This document shows, one piece after another, positions 26,645 to 35,503 of a DNA stretch of 64,000 nt. The notes beneath the pieces were generated by a model. It was not told where the DNA came from, ran no database searches, and was given only the letters and a program-made list of their open reading frames with translations. The DNA is taken from contig NZ_QXGR01000001.1 in assembly GCF_003604195.1 (NCBI RefSeq), positions 248,001 to 312,000 on the forward strand, given 5' to 3'. This stretch comes from Simplicispira lacusdiani. Its GTDB lineage: Bacteria > Pseudomonadota > Gammaproteobacteria > Burkholderiales > Burkholderiaceae_C. A program made the position numbers and the translations under genes. Within the stretch, counting starts at the first letter, position 1; every line of letters starts with the position of its first letter.

Positions 26645-27751
26645 TCAGGCGTGGGCGGCCCTGCGCTGGCGCACCGCGGCGGCCAGTCCTTCGAGCACCG
26701 GCACCGTCTGCGCCATGCTGATGCAGGCGTCGGTGACCGACACGCCGTGGCGCAGCGGCTGGCCGGGCACGATGTCCTGGCGGCCCTCTTCGAGGTGGCT
26801 CTCGATCATGATCCCGGTGATGCGCGCGTCACCCCCGGCGATCTGCTGGGCCACGTCCTGCGCCACCACGATCTGGCGCTGGTGCTGCTTGCTGCTGTTG
26901 GCGTGCGAGACATCGACCATCACCTGCGGGCGCAGGCCGCTGGCTTGCAGCAGCGCGCAGGCGGCCTCCACGTCGGCAGCGCCGTAGTTGGGCTGCTTGC
27001 CGCCGCGCAGGATGACATGGCAGTCCTGGTTGCCGCGCGTCTCGAAGATCGCGGCCTGGCCCATCTTGGTCATGCCCATGAAGGCGTGCGAGGCCTGGGC
27101 CGCCAGGATGGCGTCGGAGGCCACCTTCACGCCGCCGTCGGTGCCGTTCTTGAAGCCCACCGGGCAGGACAGGCCGCTGGCGAGCTGGCGGTGGCTCTGG
27201 CTCTCGGTGGTGCGCGCGCCGATGGCGCCCCAGCTCACCAGGTCGGCGATGAACTGCGGCGAGAGCAGGTCGAGGAACTCGGTGCCCACGGGCAGGCCCA
27301 GGGCCAGCACGTCGAGCAGCAGCGCGCGCGCCATCTCCAGGCCCTCGTTGATGGCGAAGCTGCCGTCCAGGTGCGGGTCGTTGATGTAGCCCTTCCAGCC
27401 CACGGTGGTGCGCGGCTTCTCGAAGTACACGCGCATCACCACCAGCAGGTCGTCCTGCAGCGCGTCGGCCCGGGCCTTGAGCTGGCGCGCGTATTCCATG
27501 GCCTGGCTGTGGTCGTGGATGGAGCAGGGGCCCACCACCACGATGAGCCGGTCGTCCTGGCCCTGCAGCACGCGCGAGAGGGCGGCGCGGCTCTGCTCCA
27601 CCAGCAGCTGGGCGGCGGCCGGGGCGGGCTGCCATTCCTGCAGCAGCGCGGGGGTGATCAGGGGGCGCACGGCCTTGATGCGGGTGTCGTCGATGCGGGT
27701 GGTGTCGAGCGTGGACAGCGGGGTGGCGGGGCGGTGGGCATGGATCGTCAT
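26645..27751 (-). CDS. aroG: 3-deoxy-7-phosphoheptulonate (DAHP) synthase, class I
   Basis: 368 residues from ATG 27751 (MTIHAHRP). It condenses phosphoenolpyruvate and erythrose 4-phosphate, the first step of the shikimate pathway. Signatures: VVVGPCSIHDHSQAMEYA, MRVYFEKPRTTVGWKGYIND, GARTTESQSHRQLASGL, FKNGTDGGV, and VMVDVSHANSSKQH. Metal ligands of the AroFGH family (Cys in GPCSIHD, His in VSHANS, Glu in IESHLEEG, Asp in VTDACI) are all present. The feedback-regulated isoform (Phe, Tyr or Trp type) cannot be told from sequence by eye. A short inverted repeat (26553-26571) lies downstream without a T-run. Confidence 0.95.
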   Translation of the reverse strand: MTIHAHRPATPLSTLDTTRIDDTRIKAVRPLITPALLQEWQPAPAAAQLLVEQSRAALSRVLQGQDDRLIVVVGPCSIHDHSQAMEYARQLKARADALQDDLLVVMRVYFEKPRTTVGWKGYINDPHLDGSFAINEGLEMARALLLDVLALGLPVGTEFLDLLSPQFIADLVSWGAIGARTTESQSHRQLASGLSCPVGFKNGTDGGVKVASDAILAAQASHAFMGMTKMGQAAIFETRGNQDCHVILRGGKQPNYGAADVEAACALLQASGLRPQVMVDVSHANSSKQHQRQIVVAQDVAQQIAGGDARITGIMIESHLEEGRQDIVPGQPLRHGVSVTDACISMAQTVPVLEGLAAAVRQRRAAHA

Positions 27752-27785
27752 GCCCCTGATTGTCGCCTGAGGCGTGCGCCGGGCT

Positions 27786-28313
27786 TCAGGGGCGCAGGAA
27801 GGCGACGTTCTGGCGCGCCCAGTGGCGCGACTGCAGGTGGTCCAGGCGCACGTCGCCGCCGCTCGACGGTGCATGCACGAAGCGCCCCTCGCCCACGTAG
27901 ATGCCGGCGTGCGTGGGCGCGCGGCCCGCGCCGAACACCACCAGGTCGCCGGTGCGCAGCTCGCCGGCCGCCACGGGCTGGCCCCAGCTGCTGAGCTGGG
28001 CCACGGTGCGCGGCGGCGCCGTGCCCACGCGGTGGCGGTAGACATAGCCGATCAGGCCGCTGCAGTCGAAGCCCGTGTCGGGCGTGTTGCCGCCGTAGCG
28101 GTAGGGCGTGCCCACCAGGCCCAGGGCGTGGATGGCGATGTCGTGCGCCTGCTCGTCCGTGAGCTGCGAGGCCGGGGCCCGCGTGGCCGGCATGCCTGGC
28201 GCATGCGCGGGCGGGCGCGGCGCGGCGCAGCCGGCCAGCAGCAGCGCGCCGGCCAGGGCCAGCGCGGACACCGGGAGATTCGCAGCGGAAAAGGCCTTCA
28301 GGGCAGTGGACAT
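27786..28313 (-). CDS. NlpC/P60-family cell-wall endopeptidase lipoprotein
   Basis: 175 residues. Lipobox LLAGC places the lipidated Cys at residue 29, so the protein should be anchored at the periplasmic face of a membrane. The C-terminal NlpC/P60 cysteine peptidase domain has catalytic Cys84 in DTGFDCSGL, His135 in THAGIYVG and a third polar residue His147 in FVHAPSSGG. Such enzymes cut D-Glu/meso-diaminopimelate links in peptidoglycan stem peptides. Spr/MepS-like by size and layout. It sits directly upstream of aroG on the same strand with a 34-base gap. Confidence 0.92.
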   Translation of the reverse strand: MSTALKAFSAANLPVSALALAGALLLAGCAAPRPPAHAPGMPATRAPASQLTDEQAHDIAIHALGLVGTPYRYGGNTPDTGFDCSGLIGYVYRHRVGTAPPRTVAQLSSWGQPVAAGELRTGDLVVFGAGRAPTHAGIYVGEGRFVHAPSSGGDVRLDHLQSRHWARQNVAFLRP

Positions 28314-28320
28314 GAGCGTT

Positions 28321-28345
28321 TCAAGCTATCAGAAAAATAGCTTGA
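28321..28345. repeat. AGCTAT/AGCGC intergenic repeat, copy 6 (hairpin)
   Basis: TCAAGCTAT (28321-28329) and ATAGCTTGA (28337-28345) form a perfect 9-bp stem around CAGAAAA. It lies in the 40-base gap between the NlpC/P60 gene and the small membrane protein gene. Confidence 0.75.
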
Positions 28346-28353
28346 GGGCAACG

Positions 28354-28527
28354 TCATTTCTTCATGCGCTCGGGCGTCAGGAACATGCCCACGCCCACGG
28401 CGATCAGGATCAGCGGCCACCAGGTGCGCAGCAGTTCGCGCAGGCTGATGTCGATCACGCCCAGGTTGGTCAGCAGGAAGAAGGTGCCGATGGCCACCAG
28501 GGCGATGGCCGCGAAATTGCCTTTCAT
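28354..28527 (-). CDS. Small two-helix membrane protein (LiaI/LiaF-type transmembrane region)
   Basis: 57 residues, beginning MKGNFAAIALVAIGTFFLLT and ending PERMKK. Two hydrophobic helices (about 5-22 and 35-51) flank a short turn with an amphipathic LRELLRTWWPL segment; this WPL-containing hairpin is the pattern of the LiaI-LiaF-like transmembrane region found in many small proteins. A strong AGGAGG lies six bases upstream of the ATG, which supports real translation. Function unknown. It sits between the NlpC/P60 lipoprotein and NnrU genes, all minus strand. Confidence 0.85.
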   Translation of the reverse strand: MKGNFAAIALVAIGTFFLLTNLGVIDISLRELLRTWWPLILIAVGVGMFLTPERMKK

Positions 28528-28563
28528 GGGAGCCTCCTGGAATGCGGGGGAAATGGCATGGTA

Positions 28564-29145
28564 TCAACGGCCCATGGGCGAGACGCCGATCAGCGGCGCG
28601 TGCGCCCAGAAAGCGAACGCGGCCCAGGCCACCAGGCCCGCGACCACGGCCCCGGCCGTGCCCGCCGCCGTGCCGGCGGGGTACTGCGTGCCCTGGGCGC
28701 GGTCGCGCTGGCGCGCGGCGCGGAAATCCAGCACCGACCACAGCAGGAAGCCGCCGAAGAGCAGCACGTCGGCCAGGTTGCCGTTGGAGATCAGGTGCGC
28801 CAGCGCCCAGGTCTTCACGCCCAGCACCATGGGGTGGTGCAGCTTGGCCTTGATGGCGTTGCGCGGCACGTAGGCGGCCGCCAGCAGGAGGAAGGCCAGC
28901 AGCGTCAGCAGCGAAGCGGCGTGGCGCGTGGCGAACGGCGGGTTCCACAGCACCACGGGCTGCTGGCGTGCCAGGCCGTAGCCGTAGACGATGAGCGCCA
29001 GGCCGGCGAGCGACACCACCGAGTACAGCCCCTTCCAGGGGCCTTCGCCCAGGCGGCCGATCATTTGCGCGCGCCAGCCGTCGGCCACGATGCGCACCGA
29101 ATGCGCCCCCAGGAAAAGAACCAGACCCAGAATCAACAGCGACAT
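28564..29145 (-). CDS. NnrU family membrane protein
   Basis: 193 residues with about five hydrophobic helices. It starts MSLLILGLVLFLGAHSVRIV and contains LHHPMVLGVKTWALAHLISN with conserved His residues, and a FGGFLLWSVLDFRAARQRDR loop: the NnrU signature, related to isoprenylcysteine methyltransferase-like/NnrU proteins. NnrU was named from nitric-oxide reductase clusters, but its biochemical role is not settled and no denitrification gene is visible here. Preceded by an unremarkable spacer of 33 bases to the exonuclease gene. Confidence 0.88.
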   Translation of the reverse strand: MSLLILGLVLFLGAHSVRIVADGWRAQMIGRLGEGPWKGLYSVVSLAGLALIVYGYGLARQQPVVLWNPPFATRHAASLLTLLAFLLLAAAYVPRNAIKAKLHHPMVLGVKTWALAHLISNGNLADVLLFGGFLLWSVLDFRAARQRDRAQGTQYPAGTAAGTAGAVVAGLVAWAAFAFWAHAPLIGVSPMGR

Positions 29146-29178
29146 GGAAAACCTCTGTGCGGAGTGGAAGGCAGCCGA

Positions 29179-29841
29179 TTATCGGCAGATGGCGGTTTTT
29201 TGCCGGTCCGCCGCGTGCAAACCCGGGGCCTGCGCTGCGTGTTTGCGCAGGAAATCGGGCAGCCGCGCCCGCGCGCATTCCTGCAGCGCCATCAGGAAGC
29301 CATGCCCGGTATCGGCCACGCCCCAGCGCCCGGCCAGGTCCTGCTGCATGCGCAGCAGCAGCGCCGCCGTCACCTGCGCGTCGGCCAGCGCCCGGTGCGC
29401 GCGGCCCGCGCTGGGCAATTGGTGAAAGCGCGCCAGCGTGCCGAGCTGGTGGTTGGGCGCCTCGGGGTACAGGCGCCGCGCCAGCCGCACCGTGCAGGCG
29501 AAGGGCTGGGGGGCGTCGCAGCCGGCGCGCGCCAGCTCGGCCTGCCAGAAGCCCCGGTCGAACGGCGCGTTGTGCGCCACCAGGGGCGTGTCGCCGACGA
29601 AGCGGCGCGCCTGGGCCATCACGTCCGGCGCGGGCGGCGCCTGCTCGACCATGGCGTTGGTGATGCCGGTGAGCTGGGTGATGAACGGCGGGATGCGCAC
29701 GCCGGCGTTCATCAGGCTCTGGAACTGGTCCACCACCCGGCCGTCTTCCACGAGCACGATGGCCACTTCGGTGGCGCGCGCGCCCTGGCCGGGCGAGCTG
29801 CCGGTGGTCTCGAAGTCGATGACGGCGATGCGGGAGGTCAT
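29179..29841 (-). CDS. DEDDh-type 3'-5' exonuclease (DNA polymerase III epsilon-like)
   Basis: 220 residues from ATG 29841. RNase-T-like exonuclease fold: motif I AVIDFETTG (Asp/Glu), motif II AHNAPFDRGF (Asp) and motif III AGRAHRALADAQVT (His and Asp). This gives a complete DEDDh two-metal site. No polymerase or UvrC-like extension is seen, so it is a stand-alone nuclease like the DnaQ-like/ExoX group. The true replicative epsilon subunit usually has a C-terminal clamp/alpha-binding tail that I do not see. DNA repair or RNA processing role possible. Confidence 0.9.
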   Translation of the reverse strand: MTSRIAVIDFETTGSSPGQGARATEVAIVLVEDGRVVDQFQSLMNAGVRIPPFITQLTGITNAMVEQAPPAPDVMAQARRFVGDTPLVAHNAPFDRGFWQAELARAGCDAPQPFACTVRLARRLYPEAPNHQLGTLARFHQLPSAGRAHRALADAQVTAALLLRMQQDLAGRWGVADTGHGFLMALQECARARLPDFLRKHAAQAPGLHAADRQKTAICR

Positions 29842-29905
29842 GGGGCGCCAGTCTATCCCCTGGGTGTTGAAACCATGAGGGAAAAGGCCTCCAGACCAGT
29901 ACGGT

Positions 29906-29935
29906 AAAGCGCTAACAGCTATAAAAAATGAAGCG
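29906..29935. repeat. AGCTAT/AGCGC intergenic repeat, copy 7
   Basis: AAAGCGCTAACAGCTAT (29906-29922) is followed by AAAAAATGAAGCG. It lies between fdsD and the exonuclease gene. Half-site type: no matching left arm is visible. Confidence 0.65.
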
Positions 29936-29944
29936 AACGGGTTC

Positions 29945-30166
29945 TCAATCCAATTCCGCGCGGTGCGCCCGCACCGACTGCAGCACCAGCGGGTGCAGCC
30001 CGGCGCCGCCGCTGTCCACATGGGCCAGGAACTGGCGGCGCATGGCCGGCGCCCAGAACTTGCGGATGTGCAGGGCCACGCCGTCCAGCGCCTCGGCGCG
30101 GTCGGGCAGCGCGTCGAAGAAGTCGCCGATCTGGTTGGCCATCTTGACCAGGGATTCAATGTGCAT
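29945..30166 (-). CDS. fdsD: Formate dehydrogenase delta subunit
   Basis: 73 residues from ATG 30166: MHIESLVKMANQIGDFFDAL, then a helical segment with LHIRKFWAPAMRRQFLAHV. This is the small FdsD subunit found at the end of fdsGBACD operons of soluble NAD-dependent, molybdenum-containing formate dehydrogenases; it is thought to aid assembly or stability. Its start overlaps the 3' end of fdhD by 11 bases, so translation is coupled. It is the last gene of the operon. Confidence 0.9.
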   Translation of the reverse strand: MHIESLVKMANQIGDFFDALPDRAEALDGVALHIRKFWAPAMRRQFLAHVDSGGAGLHPLVLQSVRAHRAELD

Positions 30167-31061
30167 TCGGGGGGCTCTCGTTCGTTCGGTCCAGGTGCAG
30201 GGGGCTCCAGCCCAGGCGTTCGGGGCCGCAGTAGACCACCAGGTCCTGCTGCCGCGCGAAGCCCACCAGCGTGAGGCCGGCGCGCTCGGCGGTGGCCACG
30301 GCGAACGAGGTGGGCGCCGACACGGCGGCCAGCAGCGGCACGCCGGCGGCCACGGTCTTCTGCACCATCTCGAAGCTGGCGCGGCTGGTGACGGCGATGA
30401 AGCCGCTGGCGGCGTCCACGCCATGGTGGGCGAGCGCGCCGATGAGCTTGTCCAGCGCGTTGTGGCGGCCCACGTCCTCGCGCAGCCAGCGCACCTCGCC
30501 GTCGGCGCTGCACCAGGCGGCCGCGTGCACGGCGCCAGTGGCCTGCTGCAGGGTCTGCAGGGCGCAGAACTGCGACATGGCGCGCGCGATGGCGGCGCGC
30601 TCCAGCGGCGGCGTGGCGGGCAGGCGCGGCAGCGCGCGCGCCACGTGGGCCAGGCTCTCGGTGCCGCACAGGCCGCAGCCGGTGCGCCCGGTGAGCGAGC
30701 GGCGCCGTTCCTTCAGGCGGGCGAAGGCGCCGGCCGACACCGTGAGGTGCAGCGTGATGCCCAGTTCGGAGGACTCTTCCTCCACGCCGTAGAGCTCGCC
30801 CGCGTCGTCCAGGATGCCCTCGCTGAGCGAGAAGCCCAGGGCGAAGTCCTCCAGGTCGAGCGGCGTGGCCAGCATCACGGCGTGCGCGATGCCGTTGTAT
30901 TCGAGCGCCACGGGCACCTCGTCGGCCACCCAGTCGTCCAGCGCGAAGTCGGCGCCGGCGCGCACGCCGCGCACGGGCAGTGTGCGCGCGCCCTCGCAGA
31001 AGGCGATGGCGTCGCGCGCGGGCGGGGGAGCGGGGGCGTTGTTCCGGGGCATGGGGTTCAT
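30156..31061 (-). CDS. fdhD: Formate dehydrogenase accessory sulfurtransferase FdhD (FdsC)
   Basis: 301 residues. The CxxC loop TGCGLCGTES, which receives sulfur from IscS and passes it to the molybdenum cofactor of formate dehydrogenase, is intact. DLEDFALGFSLSEGIL and WLREDVGRHNALDKLIGAL are family signatures. The ATG at 31061 overlaps the fdsA stop (ATGA). It is called FdsC in the fdsGBACD operons of betaproteobacteria. Confidence 0.95.
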   Translation of the reverse strand: MNPMPRNNAPAPPPARDAIAFCEGARTLPVRGVRAGADFALDDWVADEVPVALEYNGIAHAVMLATPLDLEDFALGFSLSEGILDDAGELYGVEEESSELGITLHLTVSAGAFARLKERRRSLTGRTGCGLCGTESLAHVARALPRLPATPPLERAAIARAMSQFCALQTLQQATGAVHAAAWCSADGEVRWLREDVGRHNALDKLIGALAHHGVDAASGFIAVTSRASFEMVQKTVAAGVPLLAAVSAPTSFAVATAERAGLTLVGFARQQDLVVYCGPERLGWSPLHLDRTNESPPNAH

Positions 31062-33922
31062 TGTGCGGCTTGCGGCGCGTGGGCGCGGGCGTCCAGCAGC
31101 TCCTGTTGCTCGCGGTCGAAGCGCTGGTGCTCCTTCTGCCAGACCGAGGGCTGCATCACCGGCATCACCTGCACGGCTGTCACCTTGTACTCGGGGCAGT
31201 TGGTGGCCCAGTCGGAGTTGTCGGTGGTGATGACGTTGGCGCCCGACTCGGGGAAGTGGAAGGTGGTGTAGACCACGCCCGGCTGCACGCGTTCGGACAC
31301 ATCGGCGCGCAGCACGGTGTCGCCCGCGCGGCTTTGCACGCCGACCCAGTCACCATGGCGGATGCCGCGCTCCTGCGCGTCGTGCGGGTGGATCTCCAGC
31401 CGGTCCTCGCCATGCCACTGCACGTTGGCGGTGCGCCGCGTCTGCGCGCCCACGTTGTACTGCGACAGGATGCGCCCGGTGGTGAGCAGCAGCGGGAAGC
31501 GCCGCGTCACCTTCTCGTCGGTGGCCACGTACTGCGTGACCATGAAGCGCCCCTTGCCGCGCACGAACTGGTCCACGTGCATGGTGGCCGTGCCCTCGGG
31601 CGGCGTGCGCTCGTTGCAGGGCCACTGCACGCTGCCCAGCGCGTCGAGCTTGGCGTAGTTCACGCCGCTGAAGCTGGGCGTGAGCGCGGCGATCTCGTCC
31701 ATGATCTGCGCCGGGTGGTCGTAGGGCATGGCGTAGCCCAGGGCCTGGGCCAGCTGCACCGTCACCTCCCAGTCGGCGTAGCCGCCCAGCGGCGGCATGA
31801 CCTTGCGCACGCGCGAGATGCGGCGCTCGGCGTTGGTGAAGGTGCCGTCTTTTTCCAGGAACGAAGAGCCTGGCAGGAACACATGCGCGTACTTAGCGGT
31901 TTCGTTGAGGAAGATGTCCTGCACCACGATGCAGTCCATGGCCTGCAGCGCGGCGGCCACGTGCTGCGTGTTCGGGTCGGACTGCACGATGTCCTCGCCC
32001 TGGCAGTACAGGCCCCGGAACTGGCCCGACAGCGCGGCGTCGAGCATGTTGGGCAGGCGCAGGCCGGGTTCGGGGTCGATGGCGGCGCCCCAGGCGGCCT
32101 CGAACTGGCCGCGCACGGTGCTGTCGGCCACGTGGCGGTAGCCCGGCAGCTCGTGCGGGAACGAGCCCATGTCGCACGAGCCCTGCACATTGTTCTGGCC
32201 GCGCAGCGGGTTCACGCCCACGCCCTCGCGGCCCAGGTTGCCCGTGGCCATGGCGAGGTTGGCGATGCCGATCACCATGGTCGAGCCCTGGCTGTGCTCG
32301 GTCACGCCCAGGCCGTAGTAGATGGCGGCGTTGCCGGCCCGGGCGTACAGGCGCGCGGCGCCCTCCACCTCGGCCGCGGGCACGCCGGTGATGGCCTCGG
32401 TGGCGCGCGGCGAATGCTCGGGCCGGGCGACGAAGGCTCGCCACTCGGCGAACGACTTGGCGTCGCAGCGCTCGGCCACGAAGGCCTCGTCGACCAGGCC
32501 CTCGGTGACGATGACATGCGCCAGCGCCGTGATGAGGGCCACGTTGGTGCCGGGCTTGAGCTGCAGGTGGTGCGCGGCGCGGATGTGCGGCGACTTCACC
32601 AGGTCGATGCGGCGCGGGTCGGCCACGATGAGCTTGGCGCCCGCGCGCAGGCGCTTCTTCAGGCGCGAGCCGAACACCGGGTGGCCGTCGGTGGGGTTGG
32701 CGCCGATCACCATCACCACGTCGGCCTTCTCCACCGACTGGAAGGTCTGCGTGCCGGCCGAGGTGCCCAGCGTCACGCCCAGGCCGTAGCCCGTGGGCGA
32801 ATGGCACACGCGGGCGCAGGTGTCCACGTTGTTGTTGCCGAAGGCGGCGCGGATCAGCTTCTGCACCAGGTAGGCTTCCTCGTTGGTGCAGCGCGACGAG
32901 ACGATGCCGCCGATGGCGTCCTTGCCGTGCTCGGCCTGGATGCGGCGGAACGCGCCGGCGGCGTGCGCCAGGGCTTCCTCCCAGCTGACCTCGCGCCAGG
33001 GGTCGGTGATCTTGTCGCGCACCATGGGCCGGGTGATGCGGTCCTTGTGCGTGGCGTAGCCCCAGGCAAAGCGGCCCTTCACGCAGGAGTGGCCTTCGTT
33101 GGCCTTGCCGTCCTTCCACGGCACCATGCGCACCACCTCGGCGCCCTTCATCTCGGCCTTGAAGCCGCAGCCCACGCCGCAGTAGGCGCAGGTGGTGACC
33201 ACGCTGTGCTCGGGCTGGCCGCGTTCGATGATGGTCTTTTCCTCCAGCGTGGCCGTGGGGCAGGCCTGCACGCAGGCGCCGCAGCTCACGCAGTCGGATT
33301 CCATGAAGCTGCCGCCCTGCCCCGCCGTGACGCGCGAGCCGAAGCCGCGCCCGGTGATGGTCAGCGCGAAGGTGCCCTGCGTTTCCTCGCAGGCGCGCAC
33401 GCAGCGGTTGCAGACGATGCACTTGGCCGGGTCGTAGGTGAAGTAGGGGTTGGATTCGTCCTTCGGGTCGTCGAAGTGGTTGGCGCCCTCGAAGCCGTAG
33501 CGCACGTTGCGCAGGCCCACCACGCCGGCCTGGGTCTGCAGCTCGCAGTCGCCGTTGGAGGCGCAGGTCAGGCAGTCCAGCGGGTGGTCGGAGATGGTCA
33601 GCTCCATCACGCCCCGGCGCAGGTCCTGCAGCTTGTCGGTTTGTGTGCGCACCTTCATGCCAGCCTCGGCCGGGGTGGTGCACGAGGCCGGGTAGCCCTT
33701 GCGGCCCTCGATCTCCACCAGGCACAGGCGGCAGGCGCCGAAGGGCTCCAGGCTGTCGGTGGCGCAGAGCTTGGGGATTTGTACGCCCGCGTCCATGGCG
33801 GCGCGCATGAGGGAGGTGCCCTGGGGCACGGTGACCTGGGCGCCGTCGATCTCCAGGGTGACCAGGGTGGTGGCGGGGCTGGCGGGGGTGCCGTAGTCGA
33901 TGTCGGGGTGCTGGCTCAGCAT
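31058..33922 (-). CDS. fdsA: NAD-dependent formate dehydrogenase, alpha (catalytic Mo/FeS) subunit
   Basis: 954 residues, normal for FdsA. Order: a [2Fe-2S] ferredoxin-like domain with Cys53, 64, 67, 81 (LCATDSLEPFGACRLC), a His-Cys3 cluster (HPLDCLTCASNGDC), two 4Fe-4S ferredoxin motifs (CIVCNRCVRAC and CVSCGACVQAC), another cluster (CAYCGVGC), then the molybdopterin domain. The molybdenum ligand is Cys373 in CARVCHSPTGYG (Cys, not selenocysteine). It oxidises formate to CO2 in the cytoplasm and passes electrons to FdsB. It is 21 bases after fdsB. Confidence 0.97.
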   Translation of the reverse strand: MLSQHPDIDYGTPASPATTLVTLEIDGAQVTVPQGTSLMRAAMDAGVQIPKLCATDSLEPFGACRLCLVEIEGRKGYPASCTTPAEAGMKVRTQTDKLQDLRRGVMELTISDHPLDCLTCASNGDCELQTQAGVVGLRNVRYGFEGANHFDDPKDESNPYFTYDPAKCIVCNRCVRACEETQGTFALTITGRGFGSRVTAGQGGSFMESDCVSCGACVQACPTATLEEKTIIERGQPEHSVVTTCAYCGVGCGFKAEMKGAEVVRMVPWKDGKANEGHSCVKGRFAWGYATHKDRITRPMVRDKITDPWREVSWEEALAHAAGAFRRIQAEHGKDAIGGIVSSRCTNEEAYLVQKLIRAAFGNNNVDTCARVCHSPTGYGLGVTLGTSAGTQTFQSVEKADVVMVIGANPTDGHPVFGSRLKKRLRAGAKLIVADPRRIDLVKSPHIRAAHHLQLKPGTNVALITALAHVIVTEGLVDEAFVAERCDAKSFAEWRAFVARPEHSPRATEAITGVPAAEVEGAARLYARAGNAAIYYGLGVTEHSQGSTMVIGIANLAMATGNLGREGVGVNPLRGQNNVQGSCDMGSFPHELPGYRHVADSTVRGQFEAAWGAAIDPEPGLRLPNMLDAALSGQFRGLYCQGEDIVQSDPNTQHVAAALQAMDCIVVQDIFLNETAKYAHVFLPGSSFLEKDGTFTNAERRISRVRKVMPPLGGYADWEVTVQLAQALGYAMPYDHPAQIMDEIAALTPSFSGVNYAKLDALGSVQWPCNERTPPEGTATMHVDQFVRGKGRFMVTQYVATDEKVTRRFPLLLTTGRILSQYNVGAQTRRTANVQWHGEDRLEIHPHDAQERGIRHGDWVGVQSRAGDTVLRADVSERVQPGVVYTTFHFPESGANVITTDNSDWATNCPEYKVTAVQVMPVMQPSVWQKEHQRFDREQQELLDARAHAPQAAQ

Positions 33923-33943
33923 GGGTGTCCTCTGCGGCGGGGG

Positions 33944-35503
33944 TCAGGCCGCGTGGCGGTCCGGCGTGGCGAGACCGAAGTCCTGCGGGAAGTGCTGCAG
34001 GGCGGTGGTGACGGGAATCGGCGTCATGCTGCCCATGGCGCACAGCGAGCCGTGCACCATGGTGTCGCACAGGTCGCGCAGCAGGGCCACCTGCCGCGGC
34101 CGGTCCTGGTTGGCGCGGATCTTGTCGAGCACCTCCATGCCGCGCGTCGAGCCGATGCGGCAGGGCGTGCACTTGCCGCACGATTCCAGCGCGCAGAACT
34201 CCATGGCGTAGCGCGCCAGGCGCGAGAGGTCGGCCGTGTCGTCGTGCACCACGATGCCGCCGTGGCCGATGCCCGCGCCGATGGCGGCGTAGGCCTCGTA
34301 GTCCAGCGGCACGTCCCACTGCGACTCGGGCAGGTAGGCGCCCAGCGGCCCGCCCACCTGCACCGCCTTGATGGGCCGGCCCGTGGCCGAGCCGCCGCCG
34401 AAGTCGTACAGTAGCTCGCGCAGCGTCAGGCCGAAGGCCGTCTCCACCAGTCCGCCGTGCTTGATGTTGCCGGCCAGCTGGAACGGCAGCGTGCCGTGCG
34501 AGCGGCCCACGCCGTAGTCGCGGTAGAACTGCGCGCCGCGCGCCAGGATGATGGGCACGCTGGCCAGCGTGATGACGTTGTTGATGACCGTGGGCTGGCC
34601 GAACAGGCCCGCCAGCGCGGGCAGCGGCGGCTTGGCGCGCACGATGCCGCGCTTGCCCTCGATGCTTTCCAGCAGCGCCGTCTCCTCGCCGCACACATAG
34701 GCGCCCGCGCCCTTGCGCACCTGCAGGTGGAAGGCGCGGCCCGAGCCGAGCAGGTTGTCGCCGAGGAAGCCGCCCGCCTCGGCCCGGGCGATGGCGGCCT
34801 CCAGCGTGGCGATGGCGTGCGGGTATTCCGAGCGCACGTAGATGTAGCCCTGCGTGGCGCCCACGGCCAGCGCGGCGATGGCCATGCCCTCGATCAGCAT
34901 GAAGGGGTCGCCCTCCATGACCATGCGGTCGGAGAAGGTGCCCGAGTCGCCCTCGTCGGCGTTGCAGACGATGTATTTCTGCGCCGCCGCCGCGCCGGCC
35001 ACCGTCTTCCACTTGATGCCGGCCGGGAACGCGGCGCCGCCGCGCCCGCGCAGGCCCGAGTCGAGCACGGTCTGCACGATGCCCGCCGGCGGCATGGCGA
35101 TGGCGTTGCGCAGGCCGTCGAAGCCGCCGTAGGCCTGGTAGTCGGCGAGCGAGAGCGGGTCGGTCATGCCCATGCGCGCGAAGGTCAGGCGCTGCTGGCG
35201 CGCCAGGTAGGGGATGGCGCCGGTCGGTCCCAGGGCCAGCGCGTGCGCGCCGCCGGTGGTGAAACCGGCGTCGAACAGGCCGGCCACGTCCTCGGGCGCC
35301 ACCGGCCCGTAGGCCACGCGCCCGGCCGGCGTGGCCACTTCCACCAGCGGCTCCAGCCAGAGCATGCCGCGCGAGCCGTTGCGCACGATGCGCACGGCGA
35401 TGCCGCGCGCATCGGCCTCTTGGGCGATGCGCCGGGCCACGCTGTCGGCGCCCACGGCCAGGGCGGCCGAGTCGCGCGGAACGTAGAGGGTGGTGCCGTT
35501 CAT
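33944..35503 (-). CDS. fdsB: Formate dehydrogenase beta subunit (NuoF-like, FMN/NAD binding)
   Basis: 519 residues from ATG 35503. An N-terminal thioredoxin-like region is followed by the NuoF core: GLRGRGGAAFPAGIKW (FMN), NADEGDSGTFSDR (NAD), GAYVCGEETALL, and the N3-type 4Fe-4S motif ESCGKCTPCRIGS with a fourth Cys in SLCAMG. It transfers formate-derived electrons to NAD+. Start overlaps the fdsG stop (ATGA at 35500-35503). All expected ligands are visible. Confidence 0.97.
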   Translation of the reverse strand: MNGTTLYVPRDSAALAVGADSVARRIAQEADARGIAVRIVRNGSRGMLWLEPLVEVATPAGRVAYGPVAPEDVAGLFDAGFTTGGAHALALGPTGAIPYLARQQRLTFARMGMTDPLSLADYQAYGGFDGLRNAIAMPPAGIVQTVLDSGLRGRGGAAFPAGIKWKTVAGAAAAQKYIVCNADEGDSGTFSDRMVMEGDPFMLIEGMAIAALAVGATQGYIYVRSEYPHAIATLEAAIARAEAGGFLGDNLLGSGRAFHLQVRKGAGAYVCGEETALLESIEGKRGIVRAKPPLPALAGLFGQPTVINNVITLASVPIILARGAQFYRDYGVGRSHGTLPFQLAGNIKHGGLVETAFGLTLRELLYDFGGGSATGRPIKAVQVGGPLGAYLPESQWDVPLDYEAYAAIGAGIGHGGIVVHDDTADLSRLARYAMEFCALESCGKCTPCRIGSTRGMEVLDKIRANQDRPRQVALLRDLCDTMVHGSLCAMGSMTPIPVTTALQHFPQDFGLATPDRHAA

